Assembly (NCBI GenBank): GCA_963989245.1
Contig: OZ022339.1
Span: forward strand, 55,407,295-55,471,294
Direction: 5' to 3'
Source of the DNA: Nansenia antarctica
Lineage: Eukaryota > Chordata > Actinopteri > Argentiniformes > Microstomatidae
Length of the DNA stretch: 64,000 bases
Shown here piece after piece: positions 20,701 through 31,242 of the stretch. The position numbers were made by a program, and so were the translations under genes. The notes below the pieces were generated by a model. That model was given only the letters and a program-made list of their open reading frames with translations, was not told the DNA's origin and searched no databases. Position 1 is the first letter of the stretch. Each line of letters starts with the position of its first letter.

Positions 20701-22384
20701 CGGGTGCTGAGAGACTGCGCCGACCAGCTGGCCGTGGTTTTCACCAACATCTTTAACCAGTCCCTGTCCCAGGCCACCGTCCCACCCTGCCTGAAAACCT
20801 CAACTATCATCCCAGTCCCGAAGAAAAGCACGGTGAGCTGCCTAAACGACTACCGCCCGGTGGCACTCACACCAATCATCATGAAGTGCTTCGAGAAACT
20901 AGTCCGGGCCCACATACTCACACGCCTCCCGCCCAACCTGGATCCATACCAGTTCGCCTACAGAGCCCACAGGTCCACAGAGGACGCCATCGCGACGACT
21001 CTCCACGCCACTCTATCCCACCTGGAGAGGGGAAACAGCTACGCGAGACTGCTCTTCGTGGACTTCAGCTCCGCCTTCAACACCATCCTTCCAGACAGGC
21101 TAGTGACCAAACTACTAGACCTGGGTCTATCACACTCTATATGTGCGTGGATCAAGGACTTCCTGACCGACCGCCCCCAGAGGGTGCGGGTGGGCCCCCA
21201 CACCTCCACAGCCCTCAGCCTCAGCACTGGGTCCCCCCAGGGCTGCGTGCTAAGCCCCATCCTCTACAACCTCTACACCTACGACTTCACCCCCGTCCAC
21301 CCCAGCAACTACATCGTAAAGTTTGCAGACGACACCACCGTGGTGGGATGTATCTCGGGGGGGGACGAGGCGGCGTACAGGGATGAGGTAGAGCAACTGA
21401 GCAAGCTGTGCAAGGTTAACAACCTGCTGCTGAACAAGTCAAAGACCCAGGAATTCATCTTAGACTTCAGGAGGAAAAAGTCAGAGATCCAGCCCCTGCT
21501 CATCGACGGAGAGAGCGTGGAGAGAGTCTCAACCCTCCGATTCCTGGGACATCACATGCGGGATGACCTGACCTGGAAGGACAACACAAAAGGCACCATC
21601 AAGAGGGCACAACAGCGGTTATACACCCTGAGATGCCTCAGGAAGGAACACAACAAGCAGGAGATACTGGTGGCCTTCTACCGCGGCGCAGTGGAGAGCA
21701 TCCTCACCTACGGCATCTGCAACTGGTTCTCCAGCTGCACAACAGCGGAGAGAAATGCGCTACAGAGAGTAGTGAGAACAGCACAGAAGATCACCGGCGC
21801 CCGCCTCCCCTCTCTGGAAGAGCTGTACAACACACGCTGTCTCAGGAAGGCCTCAAAGATCTCCAGGGACCCGACCCACCCTGGGCACGTACACTTTACC
21901 AGGCTGCCCTCGAAAAGGAGGTTCAGGACCCTGGCCGCTAAGACAAACAGACTGAAGAACTGCTTCTACCACAGGGCCGTCCAGGCCCTGAACACAGCAA
22001 AGACCTAAGTTCTGGGCCCTGGACAGTCTGGACGGATTGTATGGCAGCTGCTGGACTGAAAAAATCAGGTGTAGTGCTGAGGCACAAACATGTACATTTC
22101 AAGCCTGCAAACTGTGACACTTTAAATAACGTGAAAAAATACTATTGTGCAATATGACAACCCTAGTTGACTATCTGCACAGTATAGTACAGTGGATTGT
22201 GTACATAGCCTTTATTTATGTAAACCAGCTCCTTACCTTCTTGTGATTTTTTTTTCTAAAAGTTTTTTTTTTTTCCTTTCCTAACACCAGTGGAGCCACC
22301 CCTCCTAAATTTCGTTGTTTGGTACCTGTACTGTAGCAATGACAATAAAGTCCATTCATTCATTCATTCATTCATTCATTCATT
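20700..22384 (+). mobile_element. 5'-truncated L2-type LINE inserted in the minus-strand LINE
   Basis: An uninterrupted RT frame runs from 20704 to 22008 (434 codons, no genuine ATG at its start because the element is 5'-truncated). Motifs: STIIPVPKKSTVSCLNDYRP, FVDFSSAFNTI, STGSPQGCVLSPILYN, KFADDTTVVGC (catalytic ADD), then LNKSKTQEFILDFRRKKS. A 3' UTR and (ATTC)n tail end at 22384. CAAGGG stands at 20694-20699 and again at 22385-22390, a 6-bp target duplication. The tail matches positions 1-160 and 47040-47178, so the family has at least three plus-strand copies here. The open frame suggests a young insertion. Confidence 0.9.
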
Positions 22385-22385
22385 C

Positions 22386-24960
22386 AAGGGGAAGCTAGAC
22401 CGATTACGGTAAAGAGAGCCCACCTTTTGCCGAAGTTTGGAGGCGAGGCCGTCGACATGCGTTTTGAATGATAGCTTCTCATCCAACCACAGCCCAAGAT
22501 ATTTGTAGTCGGTAACTCTCTCAATGTAGGAGCCGTCAACTGTGGATATAAGAAGCTTTGTAAGGTCCACATTTCTAGCCCTAGTAAACAACATGAATTT
22601 CGTTTTCTTCGAGTTGAGGACTAGCTTATGCCTCGAGAGGGCGTCTTGCAGTGAGTTAAAGGCTAGCTGCAAGTTGATAGTAGCAGCATGTGGGGAATCT
22701 GCTGTACTATAAAGAATGGTATCATCGGCATATAAATGGACGTGGCAACCGGTTAGCGAAGATACCAGTTCATTAATATAGATGGTAAAAAGTACAGGGC
22801 CCAGCACCGAACCTTGAGGGACACCCTTTGTAACCGTTATAAAATCTGAATTGCCAAGTGAAGATTTTATACACTGACGCCTGAGGGTAAGGTAGTCATG
22901 GAACCACGCACAAGCTCCTAAATCTAATCCAATATCGGATAGCTGTTCTAGGAGCAAGTGGTGATCGACCGTGTCAAATGCCTTCGAGAGGTCGACAAAG
23001 AGGGCCGCGCAGTGCTTCCTCTTGTCCAAGGCCGAGACTATGTCGTTAGTTACAAGTGTGATAGCAGAGATGGTACTATGGATTGGTCTGAAACCCGATT
23101 GATGGGGACTAAGAATTGAGTGGATTGATAGAAAGCGTTTCAATTGAGAATTGACCAAGGTCTCAAGTGCTTTAGACAGGCATGGGAGAGTGGAGATCGG
23201 TCGATAGTTATCCGGATCAGCCCTATCACCCCCTTTGTGTAAAGGAATGACTCGCGCAGACTTCCAGACCAACGGAAATACACCAGAGGAAATTGAAAGA
23301 TTAAAAATGTAAGTTAGCGGCGTGCTGATAATTGGCGCAGCCAATTTTATAAAAAATGAGTCTAGTTTATCCTCACCAGTGGATGATTTGGGGTCAATAG
23401 TTTCTAAAACCTTGAGGACCTCCGCGGAAGTAAATGGTTGAAAGGTAAAAAGGGGGACACGGTCCACAAGGGCAGTATCATTAGAAACCACCATAGAGGG
23501 GTGTCCAGGGTACAACCTATCAAATAGGTGACCAGCTTCGGAGAAGTGTTTATTAAAAGCAAGGCGAATGTCGCTAGGATCAGAGATCACAGAGTCATTA
23601 ACAGTAATACTAAGGGGGAGAGCACAGGAAGGACGATTTTTAGTCAAATTAATTGCATTCCAGAATTTGGCAGGGTTAGAGTATGAGGTGGTTATCAGAT
23701 TCAGGAAATATTCGGATTTAGCCTTCCTTACGGCTGAAGTGCACTTATTTCTGAGCTGCCTGAAGTATAGCCAGTGTTGGGGGACACCAGTACGTCTGGC
23801 ATGGGACCAGGCACTATTTCTGTTATTAAAGAGGGTAGATAGCTCATGAGTGAACCAAGGCACTACCCTCTTTTTATCTTTTATCCTTGTGGTTTTAAAA
23901 GGGGCGTGCCTATCCACAACGCAATTAAATGTACATATAAAGGATTCGAGAGCGTCCTCAATGACATCGAGAGAGCTCACGCAACCCCAGTCGCAGCCAT
24001 CCAGCTCCCTCAGGAACAACTCTGCATCAAAGCGTTTGAAGTTCCTCTTGGTTATCACCTGAGATGTAGTCTTTTTTAACCTCACATCTCTCACACAGGC
24101 AACAGGACAATGATCACTGACTCCCAGGTCAAAGACACCACTAGTATATTTGTTAGCCTTATTTGTTAAAATTAAGTCTAATAATGTAGATTGAGTCATC
24201 GTTGAGGTTTGGTCTAGTTGGTTCTAAAATCAATTGTGAAAGGTTTATGCTGCAAGCAAGATCTTTAATCTGCGAGGAAATATCACTCAGCCAGTTAATA
24301 TTGAGATCACCCAGAACAAGTACTTCATTGTCAGTATATTTTGAAAGCAGGTTAACTAAGGTGTCAGTGGCGTGAGAATCGGCAGAGGGAGGGCGATAGA
24401 TACCAACTACCGTCAGAGGGTCTGGGCCATGATGGATTTTCAGAGCCAGAAATTCAAAGCAGTCAGGAATAGAAATTGCATGTAAAATGGAAACTGAAAA
24501 ATGTGATTTAACATATATACCAATACCACCCCCCCTGCCCAAACGATCCATTCTAAAGAGATTATAATCCTGAATATTCACGTCAGAGCTATAAACATTC
24601 ATCCTGAGCCAGGTTTCACCCAACACAACAATATCCGGGGAAGTTTGTTCAATTAATACAACCACGTGATCAAGATTTTTACGCAAACTACGGATATTCC
24701 AGTGAATTGTACCAAGTCCTTTACGCATTTTAAAACTTGCCGGGGTAAGGGTAGGGAAATGGGTGACTGATTGATGGTGTGTGGTATGTTGTCTGTCTAT
24801 ATTAATTAGATTGCGCATGTTGACACCACGTAATAGCCTACGGTCCTGCGAGGCGCGCACCGGGACATTAAAGACTACTGGGATATATTGGTTACTACTG
24901 TTAAAACTGGCTGACCCCAGAGCCGCCAAGCTATCACTGGTTAAAACAATAAGAGCTGTA
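22386..24960 (-). pseudogene. LINE ORF2 endonuclease and reverse transcriptase
   Basis: The endonuclease half (about 24960-24160) has GTIHWNIRSLRKN, DIVVLGETWL, IGIYVKSHFS, LTVVGIYRPPSA and EVLVLGDLNINW, the APE-type fold. The RT half (24199-22386) begins SDHCPVACVRD and has KSSTGEDKLDSFFIKLA, ISTLPCLSKALE, AALFVDLSKAFDTVDH, TKGVPQGSVLGPVLF and LYADDTILYS (catalytic ADD). The two halves overlap in different frames near 24180, one frameshift. Upstream of 24960 the reading frame runs without a stop into the SET domain of another gene, so the natural ORF2 start is lost. Confidence 0.85.
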
Positions 24961-24961
24961 C

Positions 24962-27900
24962 CCTCTCCTCCAAACTGATGCTTATTCACTCCATAATTGA
25001 ACAGTAGTTCCTCTCCAGGCTGAATGTCACGGCTAGCAATAAACAGAATGACATCCCTTGAGTTGCCATCAAAGTCCAGGTCATAGTACGTAGGTTTGAT
25101 GTTCGCCTTCTTTTTTGATTTTATATGGTTGATCAGTCTGCCCTTTGTCAGCACATCGGGGTGGCAGGAGCACGGAGTGTGTGCATCAATGCACATAGCC
25201 GCACCCTTTTTGTCATCATAAAAGAACATGTAGCCTGTTTCAGATGGAATGGTCTTCTTATGGATGGCCAACCCCTTTTCAGCTGTTATGATATCTCCAT
25301 GATAATCACACACAATCTCCCCACTCTTGAACAGACGTGAAACAGTGACACCTCTTCCCTTTTCCTCAATGTCAGTCACTTTGAGGGCATTCCATTTCTG
25401 GTTGCTGACCTTTTGCCGGGTAGCCTTCGAAAACGGTGCATCTTCACTAGCTTTCCACGTTTCAACAATGCGCTGGGCAATAGGTAAGTTTGATGTCCAT
25501 CCATGTTTTTCCATCCAGCTTGTCACTTTAGCCTCTGTTGGGCAGTGGCGGGTCAGGTTGGCTGCGAGATACAGAGACAAATGTATTTTAAATTTGGAGA
25601 ACATCAACGACTGTGGTAAAAAAAAGCCACGCAAGGAAACAGACACATAAGACTGACCAATTTAATTTTAATTTTAATTTATTTTAACTTTTATTTGTCT
25701 GTGATGAAACAGATCAATGTAAGAATGCTGTTTGCTTACCATGGACAAACTCCTCCCTCATCTTCAGCTGTTTCTTCACCCAGTGATTGTAGAGAGCTGT
25801 TTGTTGGTCCGCGCTTTCCTTCTGATCTTGAAGGAATGCAATACGTTCATCGACTGATGGAACCTTCTCATCTACAGTGACTGGGTACTTCTCCAAGAAC
25901 TTGTTAATGATGTTCTGGATCCCCATTTTCACATTTCTGGATTTCTCAGAACGGTTTGCAGATGTGCTGGGTGCGTTTGCAGATGTGCTGGGTGCGTCTG
26001 CAGATGTGCTTGGTGCGTCTACATTTCCGCTGAACAAAATAAAATAGTAACAGGTTAATGACCATCCTGATAATTAGTAAGGGTTCACTATGTCAGAACA
26101 ATGTTTTCATAAAAGCGTATGTGCTTACCCTGGCTCAGACCCCAGCTTGTTGATGAGCTCCATGGCCTTCATCACGTGGTTGTTCTGCTTCATTTTATAG
26201 TGCCCTTCGGCAGTGGCTACAGTGTGACTCAAGTACTTTGATAGAATCAGCTGGTCTCCATTTGAGAAATTGTGTGACACTGTTGCCGTCTCAAACACCC
26301 GTCTTGCTGTCTGGCTGGTCACTACTGGGAGATTGTATCTAGGATGACAATGAATAGAAAAATGTTGAAATTAGGCATATCACCAACAGTTCTGGATAAA
26401 ATCATACTATAATCTTGTACGTACTTCTTATGGAAGCGATCGAGGTCATTGGTGGGGTTGTGAATCGGTTGCCCAGAAGTGGAGAGGAAAAAAGGATCCT
26501 TGGGGTTCTCTTCCACCAAGTCCTGCTCCTCTGACCTCTTCCTTCTTTTGGTGGTCTTCAGCTGATCCCTCACCGTCTCAAAATACATTGAGAACCACTG
26601 TTTGGAGAAATAGGCACAGAGATTAGACTCCAAACTGACTATTATTGGTTGCATTGCACTGTGATATCATTCAACTTAGTCTCTTCTTCCCGGGAGAGCA
26701 CAAAGCAGGCAACATCTTGTGTCGATGTCTTATGCTCCTTCACAGAGACCGAAACAAAACCATTCTTTTGGGATGTTCTATTTTTCCACTCTATCTGTTT
26801 GAGAACACACATTACAATGCATTAGTTGTTGTCAGTTATGTGGTCACTACATGACAAAAGCATGAAGGACAGTCAAACACTCACCGTCATGTTCTTAGCC
26901 ACACCAGGCCTCTGAAGATTTTTCAATCTTAAAAAGTTTGAAAAAGGTTTCTCTCTGAAAAGGTACCTCTCCCACAGCTCAGTCTTGGTGGCAAGCATAC
27001 AGCTGTAGATTGGGGAACCACCTCCCTCGACTTGCTTTACCTTGAAGACAGGGGCTTGATTATCCATGTCTGTGAACAGCTCCTTCTTTAAAACGTGTGT
27101 CGGTAAACAACTCTGGGTATGAAACTGCATGTAGTTTGTCATGGCAAACAAGGTGATCTCCTTGTCACAATACTTCTTCTTTTCATGTTCTCTGAGGAAC
27201 TGCACGAGCTGAGAGGAGGTTTGCTTTGGGTGTAGCAGCACTTGCAGAAAAAGGTACAAAAAGCAACCATGGCCCTCAGCCAGTTAATGGAGAGAAAACG
27301 TGTAATGACAGCCATTTTCTTTAAGGAGCATTGTCCTGGGGAAGGTTCAGAGAGTTGACAGGAGATTGGTGCTGACAACCTCCCTGTCAGGCAGCCAGGG
27401 AGTTCAGAACTGTGTTACACAGTACATCATATCAAACACTAGCCAACTAGAAGCTGTATGCTGGTGATTAATGTCTTGTTTTTCCAGAACAAAAGAATCT
27501 TTCAAAATATCTGTATTTTAGCAGCCAAAAGACCTGGAGCTTTTTCATTCCTGCTCCTCCTGAGACCTGCAAATCCCTTTAATTACAGAGCATATCACTC
27601 TTCATTAGAAACATTACCACATCCCTTTAATTACAGAGCATATCGCTCTCTTCATTAGAAATATTACCACATCCCTTTAATTACAGAGCATATCACTCTC
27701 TTCATTAGAAACATTACCACATCCCTTTAATTACAGAGCATATCGCTCTCTTCATTAGAAATGCTTCTATTTAATTTCAAATGCTGTTTTTGTTGGTATG
27801 TCAGTGACGACCATATTGCGTTTTTGCAACTCCTCAATCATTCTTTAAGAAGAAAAGTAGAGGTTAGCAGTGGGCATTCAATACAATATGCAAAACAAAT

Positions 27901-28150
27901 GATAATAGTGAAGATATTTGGGACTTACCCACTGAGAGGGTCAGAAGAACAAATGATTGCAGAAAGCCGGTCATAGGAAAATATGCGACCCCTTTTTAGC
28001 AAATCATGAACATTATCTTTTTCTTTCTCAACGATGGTAACTAAGTCCTTTTTTGAGATTCCCTTTCTGCAGCTGCGTTTCAAGTGTGTAGATAGTGATG
28101 GCTGTGTCTTTTTGCAGTCAGGGCACAGCAGATAATGTCTGTGTGCAGCA
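24962..28150 (-). CDS. Tyrosine-recombinase-like protein fused to a KMT5A-like SET domain
   Basis: Seven exons on the minus strand with consistent phases: 27929-28150, 26885-27240, about 26678-26794, 26425-26597, 26129-26338, 25740-26029 and 24962-25561. Only the donor of the third is non-canonical by eye. In order: a zinc finger CX2CX9HX4C (LLCPDCKKTQPSLSTHLKRS); an alpha-helical domain; NLQRPGVAKNMT (Arg I position of tyrosine recombinases); SVKEHKTS (lysine/HKT strand); SQTARRVFETAT (Arg II box); LSHTVATAEGHY (His-X8-Tyr, nucleophile present). A Ser/Thr-rich linker follows, then a SET domain with KGRGVTVSRLF, CDYHGDI, GRLINHIKS and PGEELLFNYG. SET enzymes of the KMT5A group methylate lysines; here NHS is NHI. 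There is no start exon, and the last codons run into LINE ORF2. Related fish proteins are annotated KMT5A-like; the recombinase reading is mine. Confidence 0.7.
27563..27765. repeat. 51-bp tandem repeat, 4 copies, intronic
   Basis: Four copies of CCCTTTAATTACAGAGCATA followed by TC(A/G)CTCTCTTCATTAGAAA and CATTACCACAT. They lie in the first visible intron of the recombinase-SET gene. The first copy is 2 bp shorter. Confidence 0.9.
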
Positions 28151-28231
28151 CTGAAAAACAAACAAACAGGCTGTGTCACTCACAACCGATTCTATGTTGC
28201 ACAGAGAAGGCACGCTGATGTTTAATGACCA

Positions 28232-28328
28232 CACACACACACACACACACACACTAAGGAAAGGATATCTTATGTGATACTACTACTACTACTACTGCTA
28301 CTACTACTACTACTATTACTACTACTAT

Positions 28329-28366
<38 letters not shown>

Positions 28367-28815
28367 TTGTCAAACGGCAAATTGTCAGACCAGACATGAT
28401 GCTGTATTAGACCAGCAGTGACTGAGTATCTGTTAATTAATCTCACAGTACTGTATATATTTTAACAGATCTTGTTATCTGATCCGCACCCAAGCGACCC
28501 CAGGTGTCGTTATATGGTACTGCATTAGAGTTCGACTTAGTCTGTGGAGATTAGGCTCTGAGTAGGTAGAGAGGCCGGGTTAGAGGCACTGCTACTGGGC
28601 CTAGTGATGAGGACATCAGGGGGTAGGACTGGTAGTATTCCAAGGCCTGGTACTTATTTGGACTTAGGCTGTGGAGATTAGGCTCTGAGCTCCAGGCTAG
28701 GGGTGGCTGGTAGGTAGAGAGGCCGGGTTAGAGGCACTGCTACTGGGCCTAGTGATGAGGACATCAGGGGTAGGACTGGTAGTATTCCAAGGCCTGGTAC
28801 TTATTTCCCTGGTAC

Positions 28816-28875
<60 letters not shown>

Positions 28876-28901
28876 TCACATAAGATATCCTTTCCTTAGC
28901 A
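28232..28901. repeat. Long inverted repeat with (TAC)n arms flanking a direct duplication
   Basis: The left arm (28254-28370) is CTAAGGAAAGGATATCTTAT followed by GTGATAC and (TAC)n. The right arm (about 28815-28901) is its reverse complement, ending ATATCCTTTCCTTAG. Between the arms a block of about 130 bp starting GGAGATTAGGCTCTGAG is directly duplicated (28548 and 28672), including AGAGGCCGGGTTAGAGGCAC. A (CA)n tract lies just outside the left arm. This sits exactly where the recombinase-SET segment meets LINE sequence. It has no coding potential. It may be a fold-back or MITE, or an inversion product. Confidence 0.85.
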
Positions 28902-29091
28902 TTCTCTTACAATGTAAATAAAAAAATAAAGCTTTAGCATCACTTATCAATAGAGTACAGAGCAGAGCACTGAACAGTGAACACAATGCAACTCTATGTG
29001 GGCTGATCCTAGACCAGAGGGGAAACCAGAGAGGAGAGTGGAACTATCACCGTTGTGTCTGGGACCAGCAGGGTTTCAGAGGGAGGGGGGT

Positions 29092-30342
29092 CTAGGTCTG
29101 GGGGTTGTTGTTATTGATAGTGTGAGAAGGCTGTTGGCTAGCTAGACTGGTGAAGCCGGGGTGAAGTACCTGGTATGAGAGGTTGCAAGATAGAAAATGT
29201 GCACCAGCCATGTTCAAATGAAGTCCATCAACAGAAAATAGTTCACCGCGTTGCCAGAAGAGGTCAAAATTGTCAACGAACTCTATGTTGTTATCGCGAC
29301 ATGCGGAGCGAAGCCAGGTGTTGATGTTCAGTAATCTGGAGAAGCGACCACAGCCTCTGCCAAACGTGGGAGTGGGACCGGAGATTGTAGTCTTGAGGTG
29401 GAGGTGTTTCACCACCGCAAACATTTTGCAAAAGTCATCCTTCAGCTGTTCGGAACGCAATTTACCAGTGTCGTTTGTACCGACGTGTAGAATGAGCGAC
29501 TCCGCCGAAGGGAACGACATGGCTACTTCCCGGATCATGTCTGTAATGACAGAGACAGTAGCACCTGGACAGGACACGGTGTGGGAATTGGGGACAGACA
29601 CGTTTCTAACAATCGAGTCACCGAGGATTAAAGTGAGCGGAGCTGGTGGAGACAGCCGGGCCGAGACTCTCCGACCGGAGGCCGGCGGATCAGCTTCGAT
29701 GCTCGGCGGCTCCTGAGCCAGTTGGTGAGAGCTCGAGTGCCGTCTAACTGCAGATTTGAGCAGCTGGCGGCGTTCCTTCTTTTTGCTGGACGCGTTGGAG
29801 TTGATAGAGGGTACAGCGGAGGACTGTTGTAAAACTGGGATCTCGTTGCCTCCAGTGAGATTCGGAGAGTCTTTCTCATCCAGGATAGCAAAGCGGTTGT
29901 AGGTGGTTATCGGGGCGGAGGAGGGAGGTTTCCTCCGGCCATTTCCCCGGTGACGCTGTGGCCATTGGGGGGTGGAGCACGAGAGCGGCTGCTTCGGCTT
30001 AGCCCCGGTTCTGATCCACCGATCGCCCTGCTCCACGCATGGAACCGTGTCCTCCAGGACCTCCGGGGCTGCAGTGGAAGTAGCGGGGCCTATGAAAACC
30101 TCCGGATCCGAGAGGTCATCTCTAGCAGCCGTAGAGAGGAGGGGGCACGGAGCTGAGTCCTCTTGGGCTGGTGCCTCAGGAAATGGATCCTTCGTAGTTT
30201 CATGGCCAACCTGAGAAGCCTCGTAGAAGGAGTCAATCTGGAGTTCACTCTCATGGATATCGTGGAGGATGGATATTCGATTCTTTAGGACCTCAACTTC
30301 CCTCATCAGATGGAGGCAGCTGTGGCAATCGGTGAGTACCAT
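29092..30342 (-). CDS. LINE ORF1 with SGNH/GDSL-type esterase domain
   Basis: First ATG at 30342; about 416 codons, uninterrupted. The N-terminus has a Cys/His-containing coiled coil (TDCHSCLHLMREVEVLKNRI). A Pro/Ser-rich linker follows, then an esterase-like domain: LTLILGDSIVRNV (Ser nucleophile block), SAESLILHVGTNDTG (Asn block), SGPTPTFGRG and FSVDGLHLNMAGAHFL (Asp/His block). CR1/L2-type LINEs of fish carry such an esterase in ORF1. It is thought to act in the RNP, role not established. It belongs to the same element as the ORF2 pieces downstream. The open frame implies the LINE is fairly young. Confidence 0.85.
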   Translation of the reverse strand: MVLTDCHSCLHLMREVEVLKNRISILHDIHESELQIDSFYEASQVGHETTKDPFPEAPAQEDSAPCPLLSTAARDDLSDPEVFIGPATSTAAPEVLEDTVPCVEQGDRWIRTGAKPKQPLSCSTPQWPQRHRGNGRRKPPSSAPITTYNRFAILDEKDSPNLTGGNEIPVLQQSSAVPSINSNASSKKKERRQLLKSAVRRHSSSHQLAQEPPSIEADPPASGRRVSARLSPPAPLTLILGDSIVRNVSVPNSHTVSCPGATVSVITDMIREVAMSFPSAESLILHVGTNDTGKLRSEQLKDDFCKMFAVVKHLHLKTTISGPTPTFGRGCGRFSRLLNINTWLRSACRDNNIEFVDNFDLFWQRGELFSVDGLHLNMAGAHFLSCNLSYQVLHPGFTSLASQQPSHTINNNNPQT

Positions 30343-30750
30343 TTTGTAGCTAGACTGCTGCAGTGGATTCCAGGTTGAAAGCAAACCTCCCACTACAGCT
30401 GTAGCCTATCCTACTAACAATAAGTCCAGTTGTCCAAAATCCAAAGTCAATGTTGTTTATTAATCAGAAAATATAGTCAAAACCAGTCGAAATCCAGCAC
30501 AGCAAACAATTCCTCAAACCTCCCGCTCTTCCGTCGAGTGTCCGTCAAGCGTCCGTCGGGCAGACCTCGGTGTTGAGCTCGTCGAACAGCCCGATCAGGG
30601 TTAGACAAGTGTCCCGGTGAAAACCTCTGCCTCGGCCGGTCATGGTGCTTCGAATGTAAATGTCTCTGTAAACGAACGAAAAACGAGGTAATTGGTATGT
30701 TTTTGGGCGAAAGTGTGAATGTCTCTAGGTCGTGTAACGGCTTTAGCTCT

Positions 30751-31179
30751 TGTCACGGCCAGGCTCATGACCATGACAAAAGACGGGAGACACACACACG
30801 ATCTTAAAGTAATAATAAGAAATGTTTTATTATAAACTAAATGAGGCCAATAATAATAATAAGATGAGGTGTGGTAGTCAGTAAATCAGTGGTGTAATGT
30901 GAGTGTAGTGGAAAGTGGTGAGGTGAGTGTTGCATGGTGTGAAACAAGGAACAAACAAAGAATAGAAAATAATGGTGCCTAGAAGGGGGGCCTCCATACT
31001 GAGGCCTGCATGGGTCTCTTATGCCCTGGATCCTGGAACCAGGTGGGGCACAATCAGCTGTCCACCAGCTGACCTGCATTCCCCTGATTAGTAACCCTGT
31101 CCAGCAGGAGTACTCTCTGCAGACAGGGAAACAGATGTTAGTAGAGGCCAGGAATATATATGGGGCCAGGGCCGTCACA
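30751..31179 (-). mobile_element. Solo LTR of a Gypsy-like element
   Basis: A 429-bp segment starting TGTCACGGCC and ending GGCCGTCACA on the plus strand (TG...CA, short inverted ends), flanked by a 4-bp duplication CTCT (30747-30750 and 31180-31183). On the minus strand it has a TATATATTCC box and an AATAAAA signal near its 3' end. It interrupts the 5' UTR of the minus-strand LINE. No internal retroelement sequence is present. Confidence 0.8.
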
Positions 31180-31242
31180 CTCTGAGGAGAAACCGATCGA
31201 GCGACCTACTCTCGCCCTCTCCAGCCGTCCAATCAGAAGGCC

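Larger units (their letters stand above)
19904..31240 (-). mobile_element. LINE with ORF1 and ORF2, interrupted by three insertions
   Basis: Minus-strand L2/CR1-group LINE. 5' UTR about 31240-30343, ORF1 30342-29092, ORF2 endonuclease about 24960-24160, RT 24199-22386 and 20700-20196, and a 3' tail of AATAAAGGCTTGAAATGAAA type ending at 19904. It carries a solo LTR (30751-31179), a recombinase-SET gene segment (about 24962-28900) and a plus-strand LINE (20700-22384). Both its ends abut the same Gypsy gag, whose reading can be followed across the insertion, so all of this most likely arrived through one LINE insertion and later hits. Confidence 0.75.

Noticed and set aside
28697..28879. Poly-leucine open frame
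   Set aside because: Translation of the (GTA)n microsatellite.
29270..29716. 148-codon plus-strand frame
   Set aside because: Antisense shadow of the LINE ORF1 esterase, which has clear motifs on the minus strand.
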